DNA from: Aulostomus chinensis
Taxonomy: Eukaryota; Chordata; Actinopteri; Syngnathiformes; Aulostomidae
Assembly: GCA_037954235.1 (NCBI GenBank)
Contig: JBBMOA010000018.1
Span: forward strand, 11,777,001-11,841,000
DNA: 64,000 bases
Direction of reading: 5' to 3'
Numbering within the stretch: the stretch's first letter is position 1; each line of letters begins with the position of its first letter. The notes beneath the pieces were generated by a model, which ran no database searches, was not told the DNA's origin, and saw nothing but the letters and a program-made list of their open reading frames with translations. The position numbers and the translations under genes were made by a program. Positions 55,502 through 64,000 of this stretch are shown piece after piece.

Positions 55502-58500
55502 CTAAAAGGAAAAAACCACCATCAGGATCTGGTGACAGTTTTGCTCAGAGTAGAAACATAAAGAAGGGATCAGGTCAAGTTGCTGAAGTGAAGAGATGTG
55601 AAATACTCCACTGGAAGAAGACCTCAGAGTAGCAAAACTCACACTCACCCTGATGAGTGTAGCTGAGACACTATAGAGGACAGAGATGAGGAAGAGGACG
55701 AGGAAGGTGAGGGACATATACCAGCTCTCCACATCTATGTCTTGGTTGATGACGGCGTGAGTGATGTCATCGATGAAGTCACAATCCTGCAAGACCTCTG
55801 TGAAAGAATTAGAACAGAGAGATTTTCATGTTCATTTGGTCACTGCTTTGTAGCAGAGCAGAGGAGACTGCTGAGGAACATTGATAGAAAAATAGAAGTC
55901 CCTCTGAGAGTGCAGACTTCCACCAAGGAGGCTTCATGGACACAAATTCATGACTGATTTTTCTGTTTCTCCATCTTATGACTCGCTGATCCTGAACAGG
56001 ATCCCTACCGCCTCTGGGAGCTTAGTACTTCTCCCTCTAAGTCTTTTGGAGATGTTGACCATGAAAGCAAAAACAGATCTTCTGGGTCACAAATCCAAAA
56101 GACAGTCAAGGCCATTCTTCTTCCCACCTTTTCAGACAGACCCCAGGATACGATGGGAAACTGTCTTTGACATGTCCAGAAAACTAATAGCTGCACCCTA
56201 CCAGTGATCCAGAACAGTCTTCAGGATCCAGGATCTACAATTTGATCCACATCCTCTCTGAAAGATGATCACTTATTCATTGACAGATTGTCTGTCTTTC
56301 TACCAAATTTCCTCCAAATCTGAGATCAAGGGAGTTAATATACATGCAGTGAACACAGTGACACACGGGTGTGAAACACAACCACGATTGTGCAAGATCA
56401 GATCAGTGGACCCACTGGCACCTGGTTTTGATATGTTCAGGGACAGGGTGGTGGTTTCATGGGTCACCCTGCAGGTGTGGACCGCCCCGGATAACCAGCT
56501 GACTTGGGACGGATGAAGACGGCTGTGGGTGCTGAACTTTCCGTCTGGGCCTCTGTTCGGTTCACTGGTGTTGAAGTCCAAAAGCTCCGTGGTGTCATCA
56601 AGAAACCAAGTGATGTTAATGGATGCAGGACTGAAGCCAGACACCAGGCACACAAGTTCACCAGAGCCCTGCAGCAAGATGGCCGAAGGTTTCGCGGGGG
56701 TCACTGTGGCTGGAGGGAAAATGAGAATATTTGCAGGGGAGAAAAGCTGAATGCTCAAAGAAAAGCGTGTGCTCACCAAACACATCCTTGATAGAGCTTC
56801 TGAAGGGGGTTTCAGACGATTCATGCCTGACCAGGCAAGAGTAGCTGGAGCTCTGCTCCTCAGTGTGTGATGTATTGAGTCTGCTGCTCATTGAAAAGGT
56901 CCTGCTGCCTGCATCGTTCCATGCAGGGCTGTTGGTGAAGGTGCTTGATGGGAGTCTGAGGCCGTCCTTCTCCCAGTACACTATGATGTCCGCTGGGGAA
57001 AATCCAGAAACTAGACAAACCAGTGTGAGGACGTGTGACGCGGACAGCTCAGAGACAGTAGGTGGGATTATTTTCACTGTGGGTTGATAGAAGTCTTGAG
57101 AAAAAAAGAAGACAACACGATGCTTTAACGTCTGTCTTCAATGTTGTTTTAGAATAATGACTTTCTGATGCAATCTTGCCTTCTCCAACTATGTGAAGTA
57201 AAATACCTTTGCTCTTGATTATCGAGTCCTCAAAGCTCCGGGCGGAACATTTCTGCGTTCCTTTACAAGACACTTTTTTATGTGCGTGCCAGTCTTCTGC
57301 TGACACAGTCAGGAAGCTCCGTAGGGTCTCCGTGCCGTTCTTGTGACTCACAGGTTCCTCCGTATGGAAATTAAGTGAATATTTCTTCCCTTCCACTTCC
57401 CAGGAGACGGAGAAATGGTGAAGATGAGGACCAACCAGAAGACAGGTGATGGTCAACTGCCTCTTGTCCTGAGACTCCTGGAGTTGAGGCCCTTGGACAT
57501 AAACACCAACTATCTGGCTTGATAGTGGAGTAGCTAAGAAAAAGAACATGACATCAGAAATGCAACAACCATCAAGTAATAATGATGAGGAGAAAATACG
57601 TCCGTCTGAAGACATGTCTGAGTATACATGTCTAGCAGATAAGATGCTTTTGGTTGCCAGCCAGCAGAAATGGTGTGTCTTTGGTTGTTCATCACCTCCA
57701 ACCCTGTTTTCTTTCTCCAAAATACCACAGTTACAGGGTCAGAGGCTCAAATTAATTCAGGTTGAGGAAAGTGGGATGTGGGACAGGTGCACATGATGAT
57801 CCTGTTTCATTGAGAACCTGACACAGCGTGCAGCGCTCCTTTTACTTCAGCAAGAGGTCTGAACTGGGACTGATGTAACAGTTGTTCAGTGAAAGTGGAG
57901 AAAAGTCAGAAAAGAAACAAATTGTTGGTGCGTGCAACACCTGCTGATCACGACTCTGCAGGATGTGAACTCTCTGATTTCTGAGGTCAACTGGAACGTA
58001 CCATTAGACAACAAAATGCCATTCCAGCTGGACTCTGTTGGAATTCAACTGTTGCATGACTCAGCTGGGATAGAAATCCAATGTGTTCAACGTGAACATG
58101 ATGATGGGATCTTGTTTACCTGAGCAGAGGCTGACGTTCTTTCTGACACTCTGATTCAGGGAGCTGTCAGAGACGACACAAGTGAAGACCTCCCCTGTTC
58201 TCCACTCCGTTTGAGGAACGTTGAGTTGGCTGGTCACTGCCACTCGACCGTCTGCAGCCATGCTGATGTGAGTACTTGAGGGAGGTCTTTGCTGAGACTC
58301 ATGAAACCATGTAATTTGAGGGTCAAAGCCCCATCCAGAGCATACGAGTCCCTGTAGTCCTGAGTCTTCACTGGGGACCAGAAGGAGCTCCACTTCTGGG
58401 TACACTGGGGGACAGAGACACCAGTGGGTGTTATTCCACAAAAATAAAGCATAAACAGAGACATCAAATCAGCTGTTGTTAAGGTGGAGGAGCACAAGTC

Positions 58501-60287
58501 CTCCTACCAAAGACATTGCCAGTAGAGTTGGACTGGAAGCTGTGGGAGAAGCCTTGGTTCACAGTGCAGGTGAAACTCGTGTCCTTCTTCCAGTCGCTCG
58601 GAGACACAGGGAAGCGTCGACTGATTGAATGGAGGCCCGGAGCTTCAGGAAGATCCACAAACTGTTTGTCAGAAATATCAACTCCATTGGCCTGAAAGGT
58701 GATGTAGAGGTCAACGGAGACGAGTTGTGTGACATCACACTCAAGCACAGCGCTGCCTCCCTTCAGGAGAACTGGGAGAGATCTCCTGATCTCCACTGAT
58801 GGAGCTGTAACTGCAGGTCCTGGATGATCCCAACATGGAACACAGATCTGATTTTAAGGTCTTTTACTCATAAACACACCAGAGTTTTATTTTGTCAAGT
58901 CAGCGTACCTGGAACATTTACTTCCTTCTCAACAGTCCCTGAGAAACAGCGATGTTCAGCTTTACATTTTAGAAGCTTCAGTTTTCTCCACTGACTGGAG
59001 GAAACGGTCAGATTGCTGATTATAAGGTGAGGGTTTGTCAACTGGGTCACTTGGTTATTGGACAGGAGTTTATCATCCATCAGCCAGGTAACAGTGGCAT
59101 CAAATACAGTGTGGACTGAACATGTTGCGACCACATTAGTCTCTCCCATCATGGCAGTCTTGAAGCTTGGAAGCTCCACCTGAATGGAAGGAGGAGTGCT
59201 TGCCTGTGCTGCTGCCCAAAACAGAAGAAAAAGAAAGATTCCAACATGCATTGTAAAGCAATACTTCCCCCAAAATCTGTATTTTGCCTTTCATGTACTC
59301 AGAAATATGATGTTTTGTCTCCTTCCTGCATCACTTTTTTGACTCCAGAAAGCAGAAAGCCCCAGCCAGGTACATTCAGATTGAGGCTTATGGTGACTGA
59401 CAGCTAACAACAGCAGAACTGTCCTAAAAATGTTCATTGAGGAGCTCAGGTTCATCGTCCGGTTCAATCCACATCTTCTTTATCCAGCTGCATGCTCAGA
59501 AATACACAAACACTTTGATGAGAGGTAAAAACAAACTCTTATTGTTTTAGCACTGAGAGAGGCGTGCTAGCACATTCAGTCCAATCAACTTCCTTGTGTT
59601 TGCTAGCGCTTCACAACTGAGTTGTTTGGGGATCATGAAGCATACAGCTGGATTAAGAAGACCTGGATTATACTGAATAATGCATTTAAGAGTTTGTAAA
59701 CTGACATTCTTGGTCAGTTTTTGCGGCTGTTAGCCTCCAGTCACCGTTAGCTTCAAGCTAAATGTACATGGTCAGTTCAAGCTGCATCCTGGAGCCAAGA
59801 AGAGGTCACGTGGGAGGGAGAAAATACCTTCATGAACTCAATACTCCTATTTGAGAGTACATGAGAGGCAATTACTTTTTGGGTGAAGTATCACTTTAAT
59901 GTGAAGCAGTCCTGATGTATCAATGATGATGTGTTCCTGCTGCATTGGGAGGCAGCAGCCACACAAACTTACTTTCACAAATACTGATTGATTTCTTCAA
60001 CTCAGTGTTGCTGTGAGTGGACTTGCATGTAAACTCAGAACCGCTGGTCCAGGCTGTCATTTGTGGCTCAATCTCACTGCTCAGAGTGAAGGTTTTGGGC
60101 TCCTCCACACTTTGCATCTTTCTCTGAGTTTTCCGCACGTCTGAGTTCTGGTTGTCCTGTTGCCACTCGACACTCAGTGTGTCTGGAAAGAAGCCGCTTA
60201 GGGTGCAGATAAGTCTGACTGCTGACTTCCCCAAATGACCCTCCCAGACTGGGTATAATGTGATGTTTGGAGAGACAATCTGTGGAA
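55493..60287 (-). CDS. ighd: ighd, IgD heavy-chain constant gene, seven domains plus membrane exons
   Basis: Encodes the constant region of the B-cell receptor IgD. Seven Ig-domain exons (delta1-delta7, 285-327 nt each) all start and end in phase 1, followed by TM1 and a two-codon TM2. The domains contain paired cysteines and the central tryptophan. Delta6 and delta7 are canonical (CLVSGFSP...W...C). The membrane segment SLTFLVLFLISVLYSVSATL and a two-residue cytoplasmic tail make it a membrane form. Delta1 begins in phase 1, as needed for splicing from Cmu1 in the teleost IgM-IgD transcript. There is no tandem delta2-delta4 duplication and no visible secretory exon. Domain numbers follow position, not comparison with a reference. 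Confidence 0.92.
55649..55797 (-). CDS. ighd: IgD TM1 exon
   Basis: EVLQDCDFIDDITHAVINQD, then the membrane helix SLTFLVLFLISVLYSVSATL and IR. An acidic stalk with one cysteine precedes the helix. Donor gtgagt, phase 0. Confidence 0.92.
56422..56709 (-). CDS. ighd: IgD delta7 exon
   Basis: ATVTPAKPSAILLQGSGELV, CLVSGFSPASINITWFLDD and HTCRVTHETTTLSLNISKP. Donor gtgcca, phase 1. Confidence 0.9.
56777..57094 (-). CDS. ighd: IgD delta6 exon
   Basis: DFYQPTVKIIPPTVSELSAS, CLVSGFSPADIIVYWEKDGL and SCLVRHESSETPF. Donor gtgagc. Confidence 0.9.
57207..57533 (-). CDS. ighd: IgD delta5 exon
   Basis: QIVGVYVQGPQLQESQDKRQ, CLLVGPHLHHFSVSWEVEGK and VSCKGTQKC. Acceptor ttcttag, donor gtattt. Confidence 0.88.
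58120..58404 (-). CDS. ighd: IgD delta4 exon
   Basis: VYPEVELLLVPSEDSGLQGL, VCSGWGFDPQITWFHESQQR and FTCVVSDSSLNQSV, ending LCS. Confidence 0.9.
58508..58810 (-). CDS. ighd: IgD delta3 exon
   Basis: VTAPSVEIRRSLPVLLKGGS, LECDVTQLVSVDLYITFQAN and SFTCTVNQGFSHSFQSN. It lacks the usual tryptophan after the first cysteine. Acceptor ctgcag, donor gtagga. Confidence 0.88.
58909..59211 (-). CDS. ighd: IgD delta2 exon
   Basis: TPPSIQVELPSFKTAMMGET, TCSVHTVFDATVTWLMDDK and LKCKAEHRC. Two adjacent in-phase acceptors are possible (exon right edge 59211 or 59208). Confidence 0.88.
59253..59900. mobile_element. Foldback (MITE-like) element, family A copy 3, inside IgD
   Basis: Left arm acttcccccaaaatctgt... 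and tcatgtactcagaaat. Right arm in reverse: acttcacccaaaaagtaa and tcatgtactctcaaat. It fills most of the delta1-delta2 intron, about 40 bp from the delta2 exon. Confidence 0.7.
59973..60287 (-). CDS. ighd: IgD delta1 exon
   Basis: VPQIVSPNITLYPVWEGHLG, LICTLSGFFPDTLSVEWQQD and GSEFTCKSTH, ending SICE. A classical constant domain. Donor A|gtaagt. Confidence 0.9.
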
Positions 60288-61087
60288 CTGAGGAAGAGAG
60301 GAGATGATTATTTTTCTTTATGTGGCCCATTTTTTAATGTTAGATGAGCTGATTGGAGCGCTTGAGTTCCACATACCTTCAGAATGACGTCACAGTTCTA
60401 CATGTAATATCTTTACATTTACGCTAGATGGCAGCGTTCGACCGTTACAATGTCTGGTGTGTGAGAGTCAGGTGGAGGTCAGGCTGGAAGTTTGTCACAC
60501 ACATGTTGCAGGGTGATCAGAGCAAGCAGCAAGTGGAAGCTTTGCATAACACCAAGATCTCCAAAAAACACCAAAACCAGAAGTGAAACCAGCAAAGAGC
60601 AACGGTGCATCACGGACAGCAGGTGCAAGACGGGCTGATGCCAGCAGGAGCAGCACAGTGCACATTTAAATATCTCAGAAGAGTTTCATATCTCATCACA
60701 TGCAGTTACAAGGCTTCTCAAGACTCTGCTGAAGGCTTTGGTTCACCAATCAAGTAGTAACAGATTCCAGAACCAACAAAGTATTTGCAATTTGTGTTGG
60801 TCTGTTGATTCCAGGTGGTGGAGACATGATGAACCCTTCTGAAGGATGTGTTTATTGAAGAAGAAGAACAATTAATTTCACAAAGCATTCAGTCAAAATA
60901 TGAATAACATTTCATACACGTCAAGAGAAGAATTGACAAAATCAAATATCTTCATTTAAATGTTTATTTTCAGAAAGATGTGAAGCATTTGTGATTAAGA
61001 TGGAAAAAAGACAGTTGTGATTACTTACATGACACAATGAGATTTTGAGAAACGTGAAAAATGTTTTTATAAACAGTTCACCTTGTT
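60288..61087. promoter_or_regulatory. Spacer between IgM TM2 and IgD delta1: mIgM 3' UTR and possible enhancer
   Basis: A minus-strand AATAAA (seen as tttatt) at 60851-60856 could end membrane IgM. Two CAGGTG E-boxes (60469-60474, 60812-60817) and a one-mismatch octamer (atttgcaa, 60783-60790) lie where the teleost IgH enhancer has been placed in catfish. The enhancer role here is inference only. Confidence 0.35.
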
Positions 61088-61096
61088 TCATTTCAT
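61088..61096 (-). CDS. ighm: Probable IgM TM2 micro-coding exon (Met-Lys-stop)
   Basis: ATGAAATGA directly after a long pyrimidine tract and cag (ttcttcttcttttcag). Phase 0 fits TM1. Most heavy chains end Val-Lys, so Met-Lys would be a one-base change. No better candidate was seen. Confidence 0.5.
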   Translation of the reverse strand: MK

Positions 61097-64000
61097 CTGA
61101 AAAGAAGAAGAAATATAAAAAAGGATTAATGATACTGAAAAAAGATCAAATTCTCACCTCCCAGGTATGTGCAAATACATTAATGACCAATGTTTGTGGA
61201 TTCCTGTTCCAATACTGCAGCATCATCAAATATCAGGGAGGATCATGGCTCTTCTACACACTGGATTTCTAGTCTAGTGACTGGTTTCAGAATTAATTTT
61301 GTTAAAATATTAATGAACCCATTTGATAATTAAATCATTCATTTCACTAAATTAAAATATATAATAATTATGAAATATGAAAATATCAGTTTAGCATAAT
61401 ATCATCAAAACCACCAATAAAAAATACTGCACATTCAATGCAACAGCTCTGAAATATGTCAATACCTGTTGTCACAGTGGGGCTCCCAAACAATTCCATA
61501 TCTTAGTTGAGACATGACTTGATATCAAAATGTAATTTATAGTCAGTTCAGCTTCATGTTTTAATGAAGGCAGCTGTTTCTTTAACTCTTGTACATTCCT
61601 TCATGTCTGACTCTTACAGATGTTGCTAAATTTAGAGTTTCTCAGAGGTGTCATTGTCAGTGGTAAATCAATAATATCAGGATAACAGCAACGAGATGTT
61701 TTATACATTCATGGTGCGTTAAACATCGACTCAGTCAAAAGGGACACGCCAACGTTTTCGTAGAATATTGTGGTCCATTCTGTCCAGAGCCAGACAGGAA
61801 GACAGAGACCCTTCTCACCTCGGTGCTGCATTCAGGAGCTGACTCCCTCAGAGACCAGCTGACTGCTAGTGAGCTTAGCACAATGATGAACAAGGCTTCT
61901 GCCTCACAGTTGACATGAAATCACTGAGCTGAAACCACTTTCCTGACAGGACAGGCAGTGCTTTCAATCAACAGAACTCAACCTTTGTTGAATACTAGAA
62001 GAGCGACTGCTAGTATTAATCATGGGCCTCTTTGGAAGAGAGGTTGAGGAGGACCAAGACAAACCAAGACCACCAACATTCATGCTGCTAAGCTAACTAG
62101 CAGTCAGATTGACTCGCTGGGTCTCTGCTCCTGAATGCAGCACAGAGGAGACAAGGAATCGACCTTTCTGACTGACAATGAGAGCGCTTCCCAAAACGGT
62201 GGCATGTTCCTTTAATTCATGTGGTCAGATGTTACAAGATGTTGTCTGCAAACTCAACACCTTATTTGAAACGTTCCAGTCAACTCTCACGTCTCTTAGG
62301 TCTCCATTACCTTGAAAGCTGTGGTTCCAATGCTGAACAGCAGAGTGATGAGGAAAAGAAAGATGAAGGTGAGGGCCGTGTTCCCCATGTTGTCTTCTTC
62401 TGCCTCCACAGCGTTGCTCCATTTGTTGCTGGTCTCAATCAGGGTCCCTCTCAGGGAGTCTGTGCAGTAACACTTCAGTTAGTCTTTGAGAGAATCCACA
62501 GCCGGCATGTGAAGCACTGCTCACGTTACAATGAGCAATATTTCTCATGTTAGGGAGAGTGGACCCTCCTCAGAGTATAAATGACGGAACGAACAATGAA
62601 GAAAATAAATGTCTCTATGTTCTGGAGCGTTCCGTCAGGTCTAATAGTTTGACACGTCCTGCTAAAACACCAGTGAAGCCAACGACTACAGTGACTGGTG
62701 GTCCTGAGTTGCTTTGGAAAGACTTCATTTGTGGCTGTTGCCAGGGTGACTTTTGAAGGCTGCTGTTATCGGTGGACTGAGAGACTTCAATGCTCATCTC
62801 TCTAGTGTTGAGGGTGCAGGACCCAGCAGAGGAAACACACGTACACAAAGACAAGTCACACACACAGCGTTAATGCAACGTTTACATGTCAAAGTGAAGA
62901 CACTTGATTCACAAAGACTAATTATGGCATGAATCGAGTGGCTGCATGTGTCACTATTGTAGGAGCGATGGTGGAGAGTGGAGTTCATCATGTTAGTGTC
63001 ACCACTCGACATCTCCATTTGTGTTCACTAATAAGGAAGGACTTAGGAAAAATAAACACATGAACATGCAACGTACAGGAACAGAAGTGTTTTTTATTTT
63101 TTTGATTTTGAATCTGCATTAAAAGACAAACACAATCACATATCACAAGCAGCAAACATGAACCAACAAACAGCAGAAGACACAGCGACACAACTGAACA
63201 TCTACTGGGCCTTGCAAGTGTCGGGGACGTTCATGTTGAGGTTGACCAGGTTGGTTTGTTCAAATGTTCTGTAGCCGATGGACCTGACAATGGCTTTAGG
63301 TGTGCTAACCACAGACTGGTGGTAAACGACACAGCTGTACACCACATCAGTCTGTTTCCACTGCTCCAGGCTGAGGGACAAGCGGCTGTAGACGGAATAG
63401 GATCCCTCTGTCTCTACGGGGTTTGTGGTTGTGAAATTGTGAGCTGCGTCTGCCGGCTCGTCATTGACAAGCCAAGACACCAAAACCTCGCGAGGGAAGA
63501 AGTCTTTCACATAGCAAGTCAGGGTGACCATTTTCTGTCTAGTGTGTTCTACTGGAGGCAGCATATACACTGATGGACACTGAGCAGGTTTTTCTGCAAG
63601 AGTGAGAGAACAATTAGGCTTCTAGGCACAGACAAAAGAACCTGGTGCAGGACACTGAGCACAGAGACGCTCTAATCAAGAAGATCAAAGAGAAGCTTTC
63701 TGTGATGTTCTTACCAATCTTTCTTTGATATCGTCCCTTTAGCTGGTCGAGCATATCTGAGTGTTGAACAACACAGATGCGTGTAATCCCCGAGCTCCAT
63801 TCTTCATACGTGATGTCAAGTGGAAGGCGAACCTTCCCTGTTTTTCCTACTGGGGGGTTTTTAGAAGCACCAGCCATTTCATTTCCCAGCTCGTCTTCCC
63901 ACCAAATCTTGTCTACAGACGGCACGTTTATCTGGACTTGACACACCACAGTTCCTTTTCGGTTTAGAAACATGTCCTCCATTGAGGGGGCCGAGATCTC
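61088..64000 (-). CDS. ighm: ighm, IgM constant gene, 3' part (Cmu3, Cmu4, TM1, probable TM2)
   Basis: Encodes the third and fourth constant domains and membrane anchor of IgM. Cmu1 and Cmu2 lie beyond the right edge. The Cmu3 exon ends ATT G|gtaaga. Joining to Cmu4 gives Ile-Glu-Lys-Pro (secreted form), and joining to TM1 gives Ile-Asp-Ser-Leu (membrane form). Both are in frame, the teleost arrangement in which membrane IgM lacks Cmu4. No internal donor of the mammalian kind was noticed near the end of Cmu4. Confidence 0.93.
61785..62220. mobile_element. Foldback element, family B copy 2
   Basis: Arms of about 100 bp: left has gctgcattcaggagctgact and ctgactgctagtgagcttag. Right has gctaagctaactagcagtca and gctcctgaatgcagcacaga. 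It sits in the IgM TM1-TM2 intron. Confidence 0.65.
62311..62459 (-). CDS. ighm: IgM TM1 exon
   Basis: DSLRGTLIETSNKWSNAVEA, EEDNMGNTAL and the helix TFIFLFLITLLFSIGTTAFK. An acidic stalk then a membrane helix, typical of teleost mIgM. Acceptor gcacag, donor gtaatg. Confidence 0.93.
63094..63099 (-). promoter_or_regulatory. ighm: Poly(A) signal of secreted IgM
   Basis: tttatt on the plus strand, AATAAA on the minus strand, about 105 bp after the Cmu4 stop codon. Confidence 0.75.
63202..63593 (-). CDS. ighm: IgM Cmu4 exon with secretory tail
   Basis: EKPAQCPSVYMLPPVEHTRQ, VTLTCYVKDFFPREVLVSWL and YSCVVYHQSVVSTPKAIVRS, ending with NLVNLNMNVPDTCKAQ and TAG. The penultimate-region cysteine in the tail is the one used for IgM polymer formation. 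Confidence 0.95.
63715..64000 (-). CDS. ighm: IgM Cmu3 exon, 5' edge cut by window
   Basis: Reads EISAPSMEDMFLNRKGTVVC, then DKIWWEDELGNEM and TRICVVQHSDMLDQLKGRYQ. SMEDMFLNRKG is a teleost Cmu3 landmark. Only a few N-terminal residues are missing. Confidence 0.93.

Noticed and set aside
55798..56421. Possible extra Ig or secretory exon between IgD delta7 and TM1
   Set aside because: No cysteine/tryptophan domain pattern and no secretory tail found. The open frames on the plus strand have no family features.

Overview
The window is vertebrate nuclear DNA from a bony fish, probably a percomorph-like teleost. The evidence is intron-split genes with canonical GT/AG borders, many short (about 80-1000 bp) introns, abundant (TG)n/(CA)n microsatellites and small foldback (MITE-like) repeats. 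The immunoglobulin heavy-chain constant genes are also of teleost type: IgM whose membrane exon joins the third constant domain, and IgD with seven constant domains. All gene models were built by hand from splice sites, reading phase and remembered vertebrate family sequences. No search or alignment program was run.

Layout from left to right. (1) About 1-17,180, plus strand: the 3' three quarters of arhgap17 (RICH1, a BAR-RhoGAP protein). Eighteen coding exons (5778-16038) encode 783 residues ending in a PDZ-ligand tail. The first two coding exons should lie left of the window. (2) 17,333-23,382, minus strand: a complete 15-exon slc5a11 (SMIT2-type sodium/myo-inositol cotransporter, 677 aa), tail-to-tail with arhgap17. 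(3) 26,176-52,935, minus strand: a complete 23-exon grid2ip (delphilin), predicted 1,968 aa, with three PDZ cores, two harmonin-N-like helical segments, FH1 and FH2. One giant exon (30,931-33,273) carries long tandem peptide repeats. (4) 55,493-64,000, minus strand: the 3' end of the immunoglobulin heavy-chain locus. It holds a complete IgD constant gene (delta1-delta7, TM1, TM2) and the 3' part of IgM (Cmu3 to window edge, secretory Cmu4, TM1, probable TM2). V, D, J, Cmu1, Cmu2 and any IgT genes would lie to the right.

How the genes relate: these are independent loci. arhgap17 beside slc5a11 matches the human 16p12 neighbourhood as I remember it. Delphilin is a postsynaptic actin/receptor scaffold with no known immune role, so the head of grid2ip next to the tail of IgD is a synteny observation, not a pathway. 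Within the IgH block the usual alternative processing is visible. The Cmu3 donor can join either Cmu4 (secreted) or TM1 (membrane) in the same phase, and Cdelta1 starts in the phase needed for splicing from Cmu1.

No previously undescribed multi-gene system was found. The best leads are the repeat expansion in delphilin, complementary dinucleotide tracts flush with both splice sites of one arhgap17 exon, a possible in-frame leader before IgD delta2, a possible alternative arhgap17 C-terminus, and a foldback transposon family with three copies in three different genes.
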